Below are positions 27,466 through 35,511 of a stretch of 40,630 nt of DNA, piece after piece (the first letter of the stretch is position 1; each line of letters begins with the position of its first letter). The notes beneath the pieces were generated by a model. It made no database searches. It was not told where the DNA came from and saw only the letters and a list, made by a program, of their open reading frames with translations. A program made the position numbers and the translations under genes. Source of the stretch: an uncultured Pseudophaeobacter sp. (GTDB taxonomy: Bacteria; Pseudomonadota; Alphaproteobacteria; Rhodobacterales; Rhodobacteraceae); assembly GCA_905479575.1 (NCBI GenBank), contig CAJQNB010000063.1, positions 1 to 40,630 on the forward strand, written 5' to 3'.

Positions 27466-28707
27466 TTGTCAGCCCCCGCTGCATCGCCGATGGCAGATAT
27501 TCAACATTTTGATTTAACCAACCCGCCCGCTGGGTTTGTTGAAGATCCCTTTCCCATTTATGACGCGCTGCTGTCGCAGGCCCCAGTATTGCCGCAGCCG
27601 GATGGGTCCTTTCTCATCAGTCGGTATGGGGATCTGGATCGTATCTACCGGGACACCGCGTTGTATTCTTCCGACAAAAAGGCGGTCTTTTCCCCCAAAT
27701 TTGGCCCGGATTCGCCGCTGTTTGAACATCACACCACCTCGCTGGTGTTTTCGGATCCGCCGCTGCACACGCGGGTGCGCCGGATTATGAGTTCGGCGCT
27801 GACGCCGCGGGCGATTGCCCGCATGGAACCAGGATTGATCGCCACCGTTGATGATCTGCTGGACGGGCTTCAGGGGAAGTCTTCGGTGGATCTGATCGCG
27901 GATTTTGCCTCCTGTATTCCCATTCAGGTCATCGGCAACCTGCTGGATGTCCCGCTGGAGGAGCGCGGCCCCTTGCGGGACTGGTCGCTGGCAATCTTGG
28001 GGGCGCTGGAGCCGTCTTTGACCGAGGCGGAGCTGGCCTTGGGGCATCGGGCGGTCGAAGAGTTCAAGGCCTACCTGCAAGATCTTATTGCCCGGCGCAG
28101 GGCAGCGCCGGGGGATCCGGAAACCGATGTCCTGACCCGGCTCATTGGCGATGAAAAAAGCGAGGCCGTGGGCGAGCGGTTAAGCGAGATCGAGCTGATC
28201 CAAAACTGTATTTTCATTTTGAATGCGGGGCATGAGACTACCACAAACTTGATTGGCAACGCCCTGGCACTGCTGCATGATTTCCCGGAACAACGCATCC
28301 GGCTTCTGGCGCAGCCGGATCTGATCAAGACGACCATAGAGGAGGTGCTGCGCTTTCGCTCGCCCAATCAGCTGGGCAACCGCGAAACCACGGCCATGGT
28401 TGAAATCGGTGGTGTCGTCATTCCACGTGGCAGCAATCTGCATCTTCTCATTGGTGCGGCCAATCGCGACCCAGAGATCTTTGCCGATCCGCAGGCGTTT
28501 GACATTGGGCGTAAACCCAACCGTCACCTTGCCTTTGCTGGCGGTCCACATGTTTGTGTGGGGCTGACCCTGGCGCGGCTGGAAGGAAAAATTGCCCTCG
28601 AGCGGTTTTTGGCGCGCTTTCCCACCTATCAGATCCTAGCGGGGCGACGGGATGGTGGGCGTATGCGTTTTCGCGGCTACGCGGCCTTGCCTGCCAAGGT
28701 GTCGTAG
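27466..28707 (+). CDS. Cytochrome P450
   Basis: A 413-residue soluble bacterial haem monooxygenase. The oxygen-activation helix motif is AGHETT (254-259), the ExxR motif is E293-VLR and the haem loop is FAGGPHVCVG with the thiolate ligand C364. Length and the NRDP/HLAFAGG context fit a class I P450 that needs a ferredoxin and reductase; none is encoded nearby. I chose the TTG at 27466 because AGGAG lies eight bases before it; an ATG at 27490 is the alternative. Substrate is unknown. Confidence 0.93.
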   Translation: MSAPAASPMADIQHFDLTNPPAGFVEDPFPIYDALLSQAPVLPQPDGSFLISRYGDLDRIYRDTALYSSDKKAVFSPKFGPDSPLFEHHTTSLVFSDPPLHTRVRRIMSSALTPRAIARMEPGLIATVDDLLDGLQGKSSVDLIADFASCIPIQVIGNLLDVPLEERGPLRDWSLAILGALEPSLTEAELALGHRAVEEFKAYLQDLIARRRAAPGDPETDVLTRLIGDEKSEAVGERLSEIELIQNCIFILNAGHETTTNLIGNALALLHDFPEQRIRLLAQPDLIKTTIEEVLRFRSPNQLGNRETTAMVEIGGVVIPRGSNLHLLIGAANRDPEIFADPQAFDIGRKPNRHLAFAGGPHVCVGLTLARLEGKIALERFLARFPTYQILAGRRDGGRMRFRGYAALPAKVS

Positions 28708-28783
28708 GGCACCGGCGGAGGTGCTGTAAAACGGCTGCGACTGGTTTGGCTTCTTTGGGCCTGCGCGGGCTTTGGAAATGCGT

Positions 28784-29398
28784 TTAGTACAGGCCTGCTT
28801 CTTTAGCGATCATTGCAGCCTGGGTGCGGTTTTTTGCGTCCAGCTTGCGGCACAGCGTCCGGACATGCAGCTTGATCGTGACTTCCTGCAGATCAAGGTC
28901 ACGGGCGATCTCTTTGTTGGATTGGCCTTTGCACAGCCCGGAGAGGACCTCATTTTCGCGCGGGCTGAGCTTTTCCGCCAGAGGATGTGCAGGGGCTGCG
29001 GGTTCTGGGCGCATCAGGTCTACGGGAACGTAGATCTCTCCTGCGGCCATAAAGCGGACCGCATTGAGCAGCGACTGGGCGCCCATGGTTTTGGGAATAA
29101 AGCCAATTGCCCCCAGTTTGAGCGCGTCCTGGGCGGTTTGCGCTGGGGCATTGCCGGACAGAATTGCAACGCCCTTGCCGCCATTGGCAGCGATCGCCTG
29201 GGTCAGCCCTGCAAGCCCATGCATGCCGGGCATTTGGTAATCCAACAAGACAAGATCAAAGGGGCCATCCCTGTTGATTTGGTCCAGAGCACCAGCCAGA
29301 TCTGTCGCCAAAAACACGGCGGCATCGCCTTTGCTTTCGAGGTAGGCAGAGATGGTTTCACGGACCATATCGTGATCGTCTGCTAACAAAATACGCAT
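28784..29398 (-). CDS. NarL/LuxR-type response regulator
   Basis: A 204-residue two-component regulator. The receiver domain starts MRILLADDHD with phosphoacceptor D53 (LVLLDYQMPG) and the conserved lysine in FIPKTMGA. The C-terminal LuxR helix-turn-helix is LSPRENEVLSGLCKGQSNKEIARDLDL followed by VTIKLHVRTLCRKL. The ATG at 29398 has AAGG six bases upstream; a TTG at 29413 is unlikely. It is divergent from the SUOX-fold protein and hybrid kinase, which suggests they form one signalling system. The DNA sites are probably in the 428-base spacer. Confidence 0.93.
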   Translation of the reverse strand: MRILLADDHDMVRETISAYLESKGDAAVFLATDLAGALDQINRDGPFDLVLLDYQMPGMHGLAGLTQAIAANGGKGVAILSGNAPAQTAQDALKLGAIGFIPKTMGAQSLLNAVRFMAAGEIYVPVDLMRPEPAAPAHPLAEKLSPRENEVLSGLCKGQSNKEIARDLDLQEVTIKLHVRTLCRKLDAKNRTQAAMIAKEAGLY

Positions 29399-29826
29399 GA
29401 AAACCTTAACCAAGTTCGAGTTGTCTTAGGTAAGCTTACAATTGGAAGTGTTTCAAATCCATCAAGATTTTGGATCAATTTGAGAGAAGATTTTCCAGCG
29501 CGTCGGCGGCGATGTTGTGAAGGAGCCTATTTTTCTGGCTGACGCCCCAAGGCCCAGAAGGAACGGTTCTTATAGATGAAAAAAGGCTCAATAATGCGGC
29601 GTTTGCCGGCTGCTCTTTTGCCCTGAATAGGGCCCTCAAGGGGCGGGATTCTAGACCCTTGGATATCCCACCTATACGGAAGGATAGGGCACTATCCGCA
29701 GGCGTAGATAGTCCCAAGGCGGAGATATGTTAGGCTTTTTTCAATCGCAGATAGCGTAGACAGCACAGAGGGTGCTGACTGTTGGGAAACCCCAGAACGC
29801 ATTTTGTACCGGTATTGGAGAGATAG
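29399..29826. other. Divergent spacer between the response regulator and the sensor genes
   Basis: These 428 bases separate the starts of the reverse response regulator and the forward SUOX-fold gene. I see no credible coding sequence. The right part contains the half-site cluster at 29661-29715, described separately. A GGAGAG ribosome site lies just before 29827. The left part is relatively A/T-rich, which is consistent with promoter DNA. Confidence 0.6.
29661..29715. promoter_or_regulatory. Cluster of GGATA/TATCC half-sites, likely operator
   Basis: In 55 bases this stretch holds the palindrome GGATATCC (29661-29668), an inverted repeat CCTAT-N8-ATAGG (29671-29688), GGATAG-GGCA-CTATCC (29682-29697) and ACTATC-N10-GATAGT (29691-29712). 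The half-sites alternate in orientation. This is the kind of array expected for a dimeric NarL/LuxR-type regulator, such as the one encoded next door. It lies about 110-165 bases before the SUOX-fold gene. Binding is inferred only. Confidence 0.55.
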
Positions 29827-30390
29827 ATGATGATAGGCGGTAAGAAGTTGTTGTCCCTGGCCTTTAGTGGGGCGCTTGCAGCACTTGTGGGCCTGTTTGG
29901 GGCTAGTACAGCCTTGGCAGGTACGGCAACCGAAGATGCGGCCCCAGCGCATCAGGGTGAGGTTTTGCTCACCGTTTCGATCGAAGGCGACGGGGCGCGG
30001 GAAGAGCACCTGACACTGCAAGACTTGCAGGCCTTTACCGCAGAGCACTTTGAAACCTCCACCATTTGGACAACTGGGCCGCAAAGCTTCACCGGTGTGC
30101 CCCTGGCCGATCTGCTGGCGCATTTCAATGTGACGGCGCAGACAGCGGGTGTCACCATCGAGGCGCGCGCCGTCAATGATTATATGGTTGAGGTGCCGCT
30201 GTCTGATGCAGTCGCTGGCGGGCCAATTGTTGCCTATCTGCGCAATGGCAAAACCATGTCGCTGCGGGGCAAGGGGCCGCTGTGGCTGATTTACCCCTAT
30301 GACCAGAACCTGTCCTACCGCACCGAGGCGGTCTATTCGCGCAGCATTTGGCAACTGAGCCACCTGACATTGGGGCAAAAATCTGAATGA
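29827..30390 (+). CDS. Exported SUOX-fold (molybdopterin-binding-like) protein, no cysteine
   Basis: A 187-residue protein with a signal peptide (LAFSGALAALVGLFGASTALA) and a sulfite-oxidase-type molybdopterin-binding-like domain. Typical segments are TLQDLQAFTAEHFET, FTGVPLADLLAHF, AVNDYMVEVPLSDA, LRNGKTMSLRGKGPLWLIYPYD. There is not a single cysteine, so the thiolate that would ligate molybdenum in true enzymes is missing and catalysis is unlikely. It overlaps the hybrid kinase gene by four bases, so a periplasmic sensing or accessory role for that kinase is the simplest inference. ATG at 29827 or 29830; GGAGAG is upstream. Confidence 0.82.
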   Translation: MMIGGKKLLSLAFSGALAALVGLFGASTALAGTATEDAAPAHQGEVLLTVSIEGDGAREEHLTLQDLQAFTAEHFETSTIWTTGPQSFTGVPLADLLAHFNVTAQTAGVTIEARAVNDYMVEVPLSDAVAGGPIVAYLRNGKTMSLRGKGPLWLIYPYDQNLSYRTEAVYSRSIWQLSHLTLGQKSE

Positions 30391-32987
30391 CACAGACAGC
30401 CGGGCAGATCCGAAACCAAAAGAACGCTCGTCCCAAGGCCGCCTTCCCCAGGAAGGCGGCTGGAGCGTTCTCTTGGGGCAGGCTTGGCCCCGGAAACTGG
30501 CCGCGGGTGACAAAGATCCTGCTCCTCATGGCGCTGATGGTGCTGCCGCTGCTGACCCTGCAGTCGATGCGTCTTGGCCATGAGGTTGTGCAGCGCCTGG
30601 AGGGGCTGTCGACGGCGGCAACCGACAATATGCAGTGGGTCCTGTCCCAGGCCGAAGTCGACCATCTGAAGCTGCAAGCGGCCGTTGACGCGGCGGCAGA
30701 GCCCGGAGGTATCACCGCTCTGCGGCGTCAATTTGACGTCTATTACAGTCGCATAGCCACCTTTGTTGAAGGTCCGCTTTTTGCTGATCTGCGCAATTCG
30801 CCAGCAGGTGGTAAGCTGCTCGGTCGGTTGCAGGGACGCCTGGAGTCCCTTGTCGAGTTGATTGACGTGCCAGATCAGCAGCTGATGCAGAACCGCCATC
30901 TGATCGCGATGCACCTGCTACACAATGGCGATGACGTGCGCGAACTGGCGCTTTTTGGCGTGGTCATCCAGGTCGAAGATACCGAAAGCAAGCGTTTGCA
31001 GTTGTTTGCGATCATGTGGCGGTTGGCGGTGGTGCTTTTGGCCCTGATCATAGCGTTGGCGGTCACTGCCTTGCTGTCTGGGTGGATGTATCGCCGGGGG
31101 CGCAGACTGGCGGAAGAGCGCAGTAAGGCCTCGTCTCGTATGGAGGCGATGATTTCGTCTTCGCTTGATGCCATTTTGATGATTGACCAAGAGAGCCGCA
31201 TCCTTGCCTTTAACGGTGCCGCCGAAGCGATTTTTGGCTACCGGCGCGAGGAGGTCATGGGGGCGAAAATGGATGAGTTGATCATTCCTCCACATCTGCG
31301 CGAGGTCCATCGCGTGGGAATGAAACGTTTGGAAAAAAAACTCAGTCCCCGGGTGGCGGGTCGGGGGCGGGTCCAGCTGCAGGCGCAAAGAAAGTCAGGC
31401 GAGATCTTCCCGATGGAGATGTCGCTTTCCGTCAGTCGCAGTGAAACCGACCAAGCCTATGTTGGCTATATTCGTGATATTTCCGATCGCATTGCCGTAG
31501 AGGAAGAGCTGCGCCGGGCCCGTGATGATGCCTTGGCGGGAGAGCGTGCCAAGGCCAATTTGCTAACGGTGATGAGCCATGAAATGCGCACGCCCCTGAC
31601 CGGGATCCTGAGTTCCATTGAACTGCTGAAGCAAATGGGGCCAGACAGCGAGCAACGCCGTTACCTGGATGCGATGTTGGTGTCCGGCGAGTTGCTGCTT
31701 CATCACGTCAATGATGTCTTGCAGTTGTCGAGCCTGGAAGCCGGTATCGAAACGGAGACTGAAAGCGTCTTTAATCTGCGCGAATTGGTGGAAGGTCTGG
31801 TGGAAAGTCAAAAGGCCCCAGCGCGTTCAAATGGCAATGATTTGACCCTGAGCTATGGCATCGACGACGGGGCGGAAATGGTGACCGGGCGGCCGCGGGC
31901 GCTGCAACAGGCTCTGCTTAATCTGATTGGCAATGCGATCAAATTCACGCGTGATGGTGGGGTTATGATTGATGTCCATCCCAACGCCACAGCAGGCCAG
32001 ATCGAGTTTCACGTTGCTGATACCGGCGAGGGCATTGCCAAGAATAACCTCAACCGGATTTTTGAAGACTTTATCACCTTGGATTCCAGTTATCAGCGTA
32101 GCAGCGAAGGCACTGGCCTGGGCTTGGCAATCACCCGCCGTATCGTCGAGGCAATGGGGGGGACCATCACCTGTGAAAGCGAATTGGGCGAGGGCAGTTT
32201 GTTCTCTCTCGTCCTGCCGCTGCCCACAGCCCAGTCGCTGCCCGTCGCCGATCCCGCCATCGAACAGGCCCAGGAGCATTCTGCCAAGATCTTGGTGGTG
32301 GAAGACAATGACATCAATCGCGAGCTGTTTCAGCGGATGCTTGAGAAACAGGGGCATCAGGTCACGGTCGCGTCAGGCGGGGCTGCTGCGGTAGAAACAT
32401 GTCGGCAGCAGCGGTTTGACCTTGTTTTGATGGATATCAGTATGCCCGAGGTGGATGGCATCGAAGCAATCCGCCGGATACGCGGTGAAAACCTTGCTCA
32501 GGATGTGGAGATTGTCGCCCTGACCGCCCATACGGCCCCGGAAGACCATGCGCGCATTCTCAAGGCGGGCTTTGCCGAAGTGGCGACAAAACCGGTCAGC
32601 AATAAGGACCTTTCAGTTCTGGTTGCGCGATATACAGCTCCGGCCCAAGCTGGCGAAGCCGATCAAGACCAATCCGATATCGCGCAATTCTTTGACGCCC
32701 TTGGGGCTGAGCGGGCAACGGGTTTTCTGAATACCTTTATCGCAGAGGTCGACAGCTTTTTGGATGTGCTGGCTGGCGTGTCTCAACTGCTTGATACCCA
32801 TCGCAAAGAGGCCCATCGCCTGGCTGGATCTGCAGCGGTTCTAGGTCAGCTGGATCTGCGTGGTGCTCTGATTGAAATTGAGGTGCAGCAAACCGATCAA
32901 AAACCGCCGCTGGCCAAGCTGCAGGAGACCTGGGGCAGGGTGAAAACCGGCCTGCAAGGCCATCTTACCCAATTTGAACAGGTTTGA
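30387..32987 (+). CDS. Hybrid sensor histidine kinase (PAS-HisKA-HATPase-REC-Hpt)
   Basis: An 866-residue inner-membrane kinase. Two transmembrane helices (about 43-60 and 209-232) flank a periplasmic domain of about 145 residues. A PAS domain follows (about 250-370), then HisKA with the phosphorylated H398 (MSHEMRTP), HATPase with N box NLIGNAIKF, DTGEGI and GTGLGL, a receiver with D683 (LMDISMPE), and a C-terminal Hpt with H810 (HRLAGSAA). This allows a full His-Asp-His-Asp relay, the last Asp probably in the divergent LuxR-type regulator. It is translationally coupled to the SUOX-fold gene. Confidence 0.94.
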   Translation: MTQTAGQIRNQKNARPKAAFPRKAAGAFSWGRLGPGNWPRVTKILLLMALMVLPLLTLQSMRLGHEVVQRLEGLSTAATDNMQWVLSQAEVDHLKLQAAVDAAAEPGGITALRRQFDVYYSRIATFVEGPLFADLRNSPAGGKLLGRLQGRLESLVELIDVPDQQLMQNRHLIAMHLLHNGDDVRELALFGVVIQVEDTESKRLQLFAIMWRLAVVLLALIIALAVTALLSGWMYRRGRRLAEERSKASSRMEAMISSSLDAILMIDQESRILAFNGAAEAIFGYRREEVMGAKMDELIIPPHLREVHRVGMKRLEKKLSPRVAGRGRVQLQAQRKSGEIFPMEMSLSVSRSETDQAYVGYIRDISDRIAVEEELRRARDDALAGERAKANLLTVMSHEMRTPLTGILSSIELLKQMGPDSEQRRYLDAMLVSGELLLHHVNDVLQLSSLEAGIETETESVFNLRELVEGLVESQKAPARSNGNDLTLSYGIDDGAEMVTGRPRALQQALLNLIGNAIKFTRDGGVMIDVHPNATAGQIEFHVADTGEGIAKNNLNRIFEDFITLDSSYQRSSEGTGLGLAITRRIVEAMGGTITCESELGEGSLFSLVLPLPTAQSLPVADPAIEQAQEHSAKILVVEDNDINRELFQRMLEKQGHQVTVASGGAAAVETCRQQRFDLVLMDISMPEVDGIEAIRRIRGENLAQDVEIVALTAHTAPEDHARILKAGFAEVATKPVSNKDLSVLVARYTAPAQAGEADQDQSDIAQFFDALGAERATGFLNTFIAEVDSFLDVLAGVSQLLDTHRKEAHRLAGSAAVLGQLDLRGALIEIEVQQTDQKPPLAKLQETWGRVKTGLQGHLTQFEQV

Positions 32988-33105
32988 GCCGCTGCGATGC
33001 AGCGTGAAAACCTGTTCTTTGCTGTTGGTCTGGTCGGTAGGGAAAAAATGTTGCTGTAAAGAATGAAGGAGGGCCGGGCACCAGGATGGGGCGCTCCCCA
33101 AGCCG

Positions 33106-33762
33106 TCATGGGGCGGCGTTTTTGAGGGTTGCCATCAGACTGTGAAATTTCTCTCCCTGGATCGCCACATGACCACGCAGCGCGTCAGCTGCTGCCTCAG
33201 AGTCGCCCTGTTCCAAGGCTTCCAGGATGATCTTATGCTCGCTCATGGATTGCACCATGCGGCCGCGTAGTCTCAGCTGTTGACGCCGGAAGGGCTGGAG
33301 GCGTCGATGCAGAAGTCCAGTCTCTGATTCCAGGAAGCCGTTGCCTGACTCCCGGTATATAATTTTATGGAATCGCTCGTTCTCGCTGTAGTAGGTGTCG
33401 GGGTCTTGTGCCTCAACGGCCGCTTGGCACCTGTCATTTGCATCATGCAAATCTGCCAGAGCTTCGTCAGAAATGCGTTTGGCGGCAAGACGCCCACAGA
33501 CAGCTTCGACTTCCGCCATGACTTCAAACATTTCCAAGAGTTCAACCGGGCCAGGCTGACGAACGAAAGCGCCGCGCCGGGGAACCAATTCTACCAACCC
33601 AGAGCGTGCAAGCCGTTGTAATGCTTCCCTCAAAGGTGTTCTGGACACGCCGAACTGTTCGGCAATACGAACTTCGTCCAGCCGATCTCCGTCCGTATAG
33701 GTTCCATCAAAAATGCGCTCTTCGAGCTGCTCTGCGATGATATCGGCACGACGTTTTTCCAT
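33106..33762 (-). CDS. matR: GntR/FCD family regulator, probable malonate repressor MatR
   Basis: A 218-residue regulator. The N-terminal winged helix carries FGVSRTPLREALQRLARSGLVELVPRRGAFV, and the FCD effector domain follows from about residue 75 (EMFEVMAEVEAVCGRLAAKR, metal-type histidines in DTYYSENERFHKIIYRESGN, MSEHKIILEALEQGD). It is divergent from the malonate genes with 139 bases between starts. Known MatR proteins of this family repress mat genes and are released by malonate. The substrate assignment rests on its neighbours. Confidence 0.88.
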   Translation of the reverse strand: MEKRRADIIAEQLEERIFDGTYTDGDRLDEVRIAEQFGVSRTPLREALQRLARSGLVELVPRRGAFVRQPGPVELLEMFEVMAEVEAVCGRLAAKRISDEALADLHDANDRCQAAVEAQDPDTYYSENERFHKIIYRESGNGFLESETGLLHRRLQPFRRQQLRLRGRMVQSMSEHKIILEALEQGDSEAAADALRGHVAIQGEKFHSLMATLKNAAP

Positions 33763-33806
33763 ATAATTGCATTACCAAACATGAAATTGAAGCTCAAGAT
33801 TGTTGT

Positions 33807-33820
33807 TATTGTATACAAGA
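33807..33820. promoter_or_regulatory. MatR-like operator palindrome
   Basis: The core TTGTATACAA (33809-33818) is a perfect 10-bp palindrome, and its flanks extend it with one mismatch to TCTTGTATACAAGA. As I recall it, the rhizobial MatR site is very similar (TCTTGTATAC...AAGA). It sits between the divergent matR and matP genes, just upstream of a possible -35 element. Repressor binding is inferred. Confidence 0.7.
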
Positions 33821-33823
33821 TAC

Positions 33824-33853
33824 TTGACTTAAAAAACACACCCCACCTATCGT
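33824..33853 (+). promoter_or_regulatory. Possible promoter of the matPQMAB operon
   Basis: TTGACT at 33824-33829 fits a -35 box and TATCGT at 33848-33853 fits a weak -10 box, with an 18-base spacer. The operator palindrome ends four bases before the -35, so a bound repressor could hinder RNA polymerase. The matP start follows about 49 bases after the -10. Confidence 0.5.
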
Positions 33854-33901
33854 TAGGGCCAACCTGGTGTATTCCGGGTTGGATTCTTGGAGGAGGATAA
33901 C

Positions 33902-34888
33902 ATGAAACCCATTCTGAACACCGCTGTCGCCGCCCTGGCGCTTGCTTCCATGGGCACATTGGCAGGAGCAACTGAGCTTCGCCTGTCGCACCAATGGTCA
34001 AGCAAAGACATCCGTCATCAGGTCGCGCAGATCGTTGCCGACGAAGTCGCGGCAGCCGGGGTCGATCTCGAAATCAAAATCTTCGGGTCTAAGTCGCTGT
34101 TCAAGCCGCGCGAGCAGTACAAGCCGCTCAGCCGAGGCCAGTTGGACATGACAGTTCTGCCGCTGTCCTACGCCGGTGGTCAACAGCCCGCCTACAATTT
34201 GACCCTGATGCCCGGCCTGGTGAAAAACCATGATCACGCAGCGCGCTTGTCGCATTCTCCCTTTATGGAAGCGTTGGAAGCCAAGATGGCGGAAGATGAC
34301 GTGATGGTTTTGGTTCACGGTTATCTGGCAGGTGGCTTTGCCGGCAAGGACAAGTGCATCACCAAACCCGAAGACGTCAAAGGCCTGCAGACCCGCGCGG
34401 CTGGCAAGTCGTTTGAACAAATGTTAGCCGGTGCCGATGCATCCATCGCGTCGATGGCGTCGTCCGAGATCTACAATGCGATGCAGACGGGTGTTCTGCA
34501 GGCTGCAAACACCTCTTCGTCGTCTTTCGTCAGCTACCGCATCTACGAGCAGGTCAGCTGTTACACGCCGGCGGGCGATGTGGCGCTTTGGTTCATGTAT
34601 CAGCCACTCTTGATGAACAAGCGCACGTTTGATGGCCTGAGCGAAGCGCAACAAAACGCGCTGATCGCCGCCGCCGAAAAGGCTGAGGCCTTCTATATGG
34701 AAGAGGCCAAGAGCCAGGATGCTGCCTCGGCCAAGGTCTTCCGTGAGGCCGGCGTCGAGATTGCCGAGATGAGTGTCGAGGATTTTGATGCCTGGCGTGC
34801 GCTGGCGATGGAAACCTCCTACGCAAAATTTGTCGAAGAAGTCGCGGATGGGCAGGCATTGCTCGACCTGGCACTGGCTGTCGAATGA
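33902..34888 (+). CDS. matP: TRAP transporter substrate-binding protein, malonate type
   Basis: A 328-residue periplasmic DctP-type receptor. The signal peptide is MKPILNTAVAALALASMGTLAGA and the mature protein begins TELRLSHQWS. Features include GSKSLFKPREQYKPLSRGQLDM, the conserved arginine region VKGLQTRAAGKSFEQML, and SSEIYNAMQTGVLQAANTS. The frame extends upstream to 33887, but the ATG at 33902 has GGAGGAGG just before it. With matA and matB downstream, malonate is the likely ligand. A hairpin after the stop may raise its level above the membrane subunits. Confidence 0.9.
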   Translation: MKPILNTAVAALALASMGTLAGATELRLSHQWSSKDIRHQVAQIVADEVAAAGVDLEIKIFGSKSLFKPREQYKPLSRGQLDMTVLPLSYAGGQQPAYNLTLMPGLVKNHDHAARLSHSPFMEALEAKMAEDDVMVLVHGYLAGGFAGKDKCITKPEDVKGLQTRAAGKSFEQMLAGADASIASMASSEIYNAMQTGVLQAANTSSSSFVSYRIYEQVSCYTPAGDVALWFMYQPLLMNKRTFDGLSEAQQNALIAAAEKAEAFYMEEAKSQDAASAKVFREAGVEIAEMSVEDFDAWRALAMETSYAKFVEEVADGQALLDLALAVE

Positions 34889-34896
34889 CCGCCACT

Positions 34897-34925
34897 CGGG
34901 GTGGATGAAAATCCGCCCCGCTTTT
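34897..34925 (+). other. Intercistronic hairpin between matP and matQ
   Basis: A 10-bp stem, CGGGGTGGAT (34897-34906) with ATCCGCCCCG (34911-34920) and one G-U pair, closes a GAAA tetraloop and is followed by CTTTTC. Such stable GNRA-capped hairpins often act as partial terminators or block 3' decay, which would make more binding protein than membrane subunits. Confidence 0.8.
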
Positions 34926-34962
34926 CATTTATTTACCGTTCCAATAACATCAGGAGGTGCAC

Positions 34963-35511
34963 ATGGCTGGTCATGGCTCCGCCGTTGCTTCCCATACGGG
35001 GAACAATCTTTTCCTTCGCGTCGTCGCGGCGCTTTCAACATTGGCTGGCTGGTGTTCGGCGGGCATGATTGTCTCTGCCGTCGCCATCACCTGCCAAATG
35101 ATCATCGTGCGCTTTGTTCTGAACGGGTCGACCATATGGCAAACCGAAGCCGTTATTTATCTGGTCATAGCCGCAACATTGGTCGGTTTGCCCTATGTGC
35201 AGCGGTTGCGCGGACACGTGAATGTCGACCTTATTCCGCTCGCGCTGCCGCCGCGCCCACGGTTTTTCATGGCCATTCTCACGTCGGTCCTGTCGATCAG
35301 CATCGTCTCGATCATGCTGTTTTACGGCTATGATTACTGGCATTTTGCCTGGGACCGCGGCTGGCGTTCCGACACTGTCTGGGGGGTGCGCCTGTGGATC
35401 CCCTACCTGGCGCTGCCAGTGGGCTTTGGCCTGCTGCTTTTGCAATTGATCGCTGACCTGGTGGCGGTTTTGACCGGCGTCGACAAACCCTTTGGACTGG
35501 AGGACACCTAA
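34963..35511 (+). CDS. matQ: TRAP transporter small permease subunit (DctQ type)
   Basis: A 182-residue four-helix inner-membrane protein. Visible features are AGMIVSAVAITCQMIIVRFVLNGSTIWQTEAVIYLVIAATLVGLPYVQRLRGHVNVDL, the classic DctQ pattern with a trailing hydrophilic HVNVDL. An excellent ribosome site, AGGAGGTG, lies nine bases before the ATG at 34963. It joins matM with a one-base overlap (TAATG). Confidence 0.92.
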   Translation: MAGHGSAVASHTGNNLFLRVVAALSTLAGWCSAGMIVSAVAITCQMIIVRFVLNGSTIWQTEAVIYLVIAATLVGLPYVQRLRGHVNVDLIPLALPPRPRFFMAILTSVLSISIVSIMLFYGYDYWHFAWDRGWRSDTVWGVRLWIPYLALPVGFGLLLLQLIADLVAVLTGVDKPFGLEDT

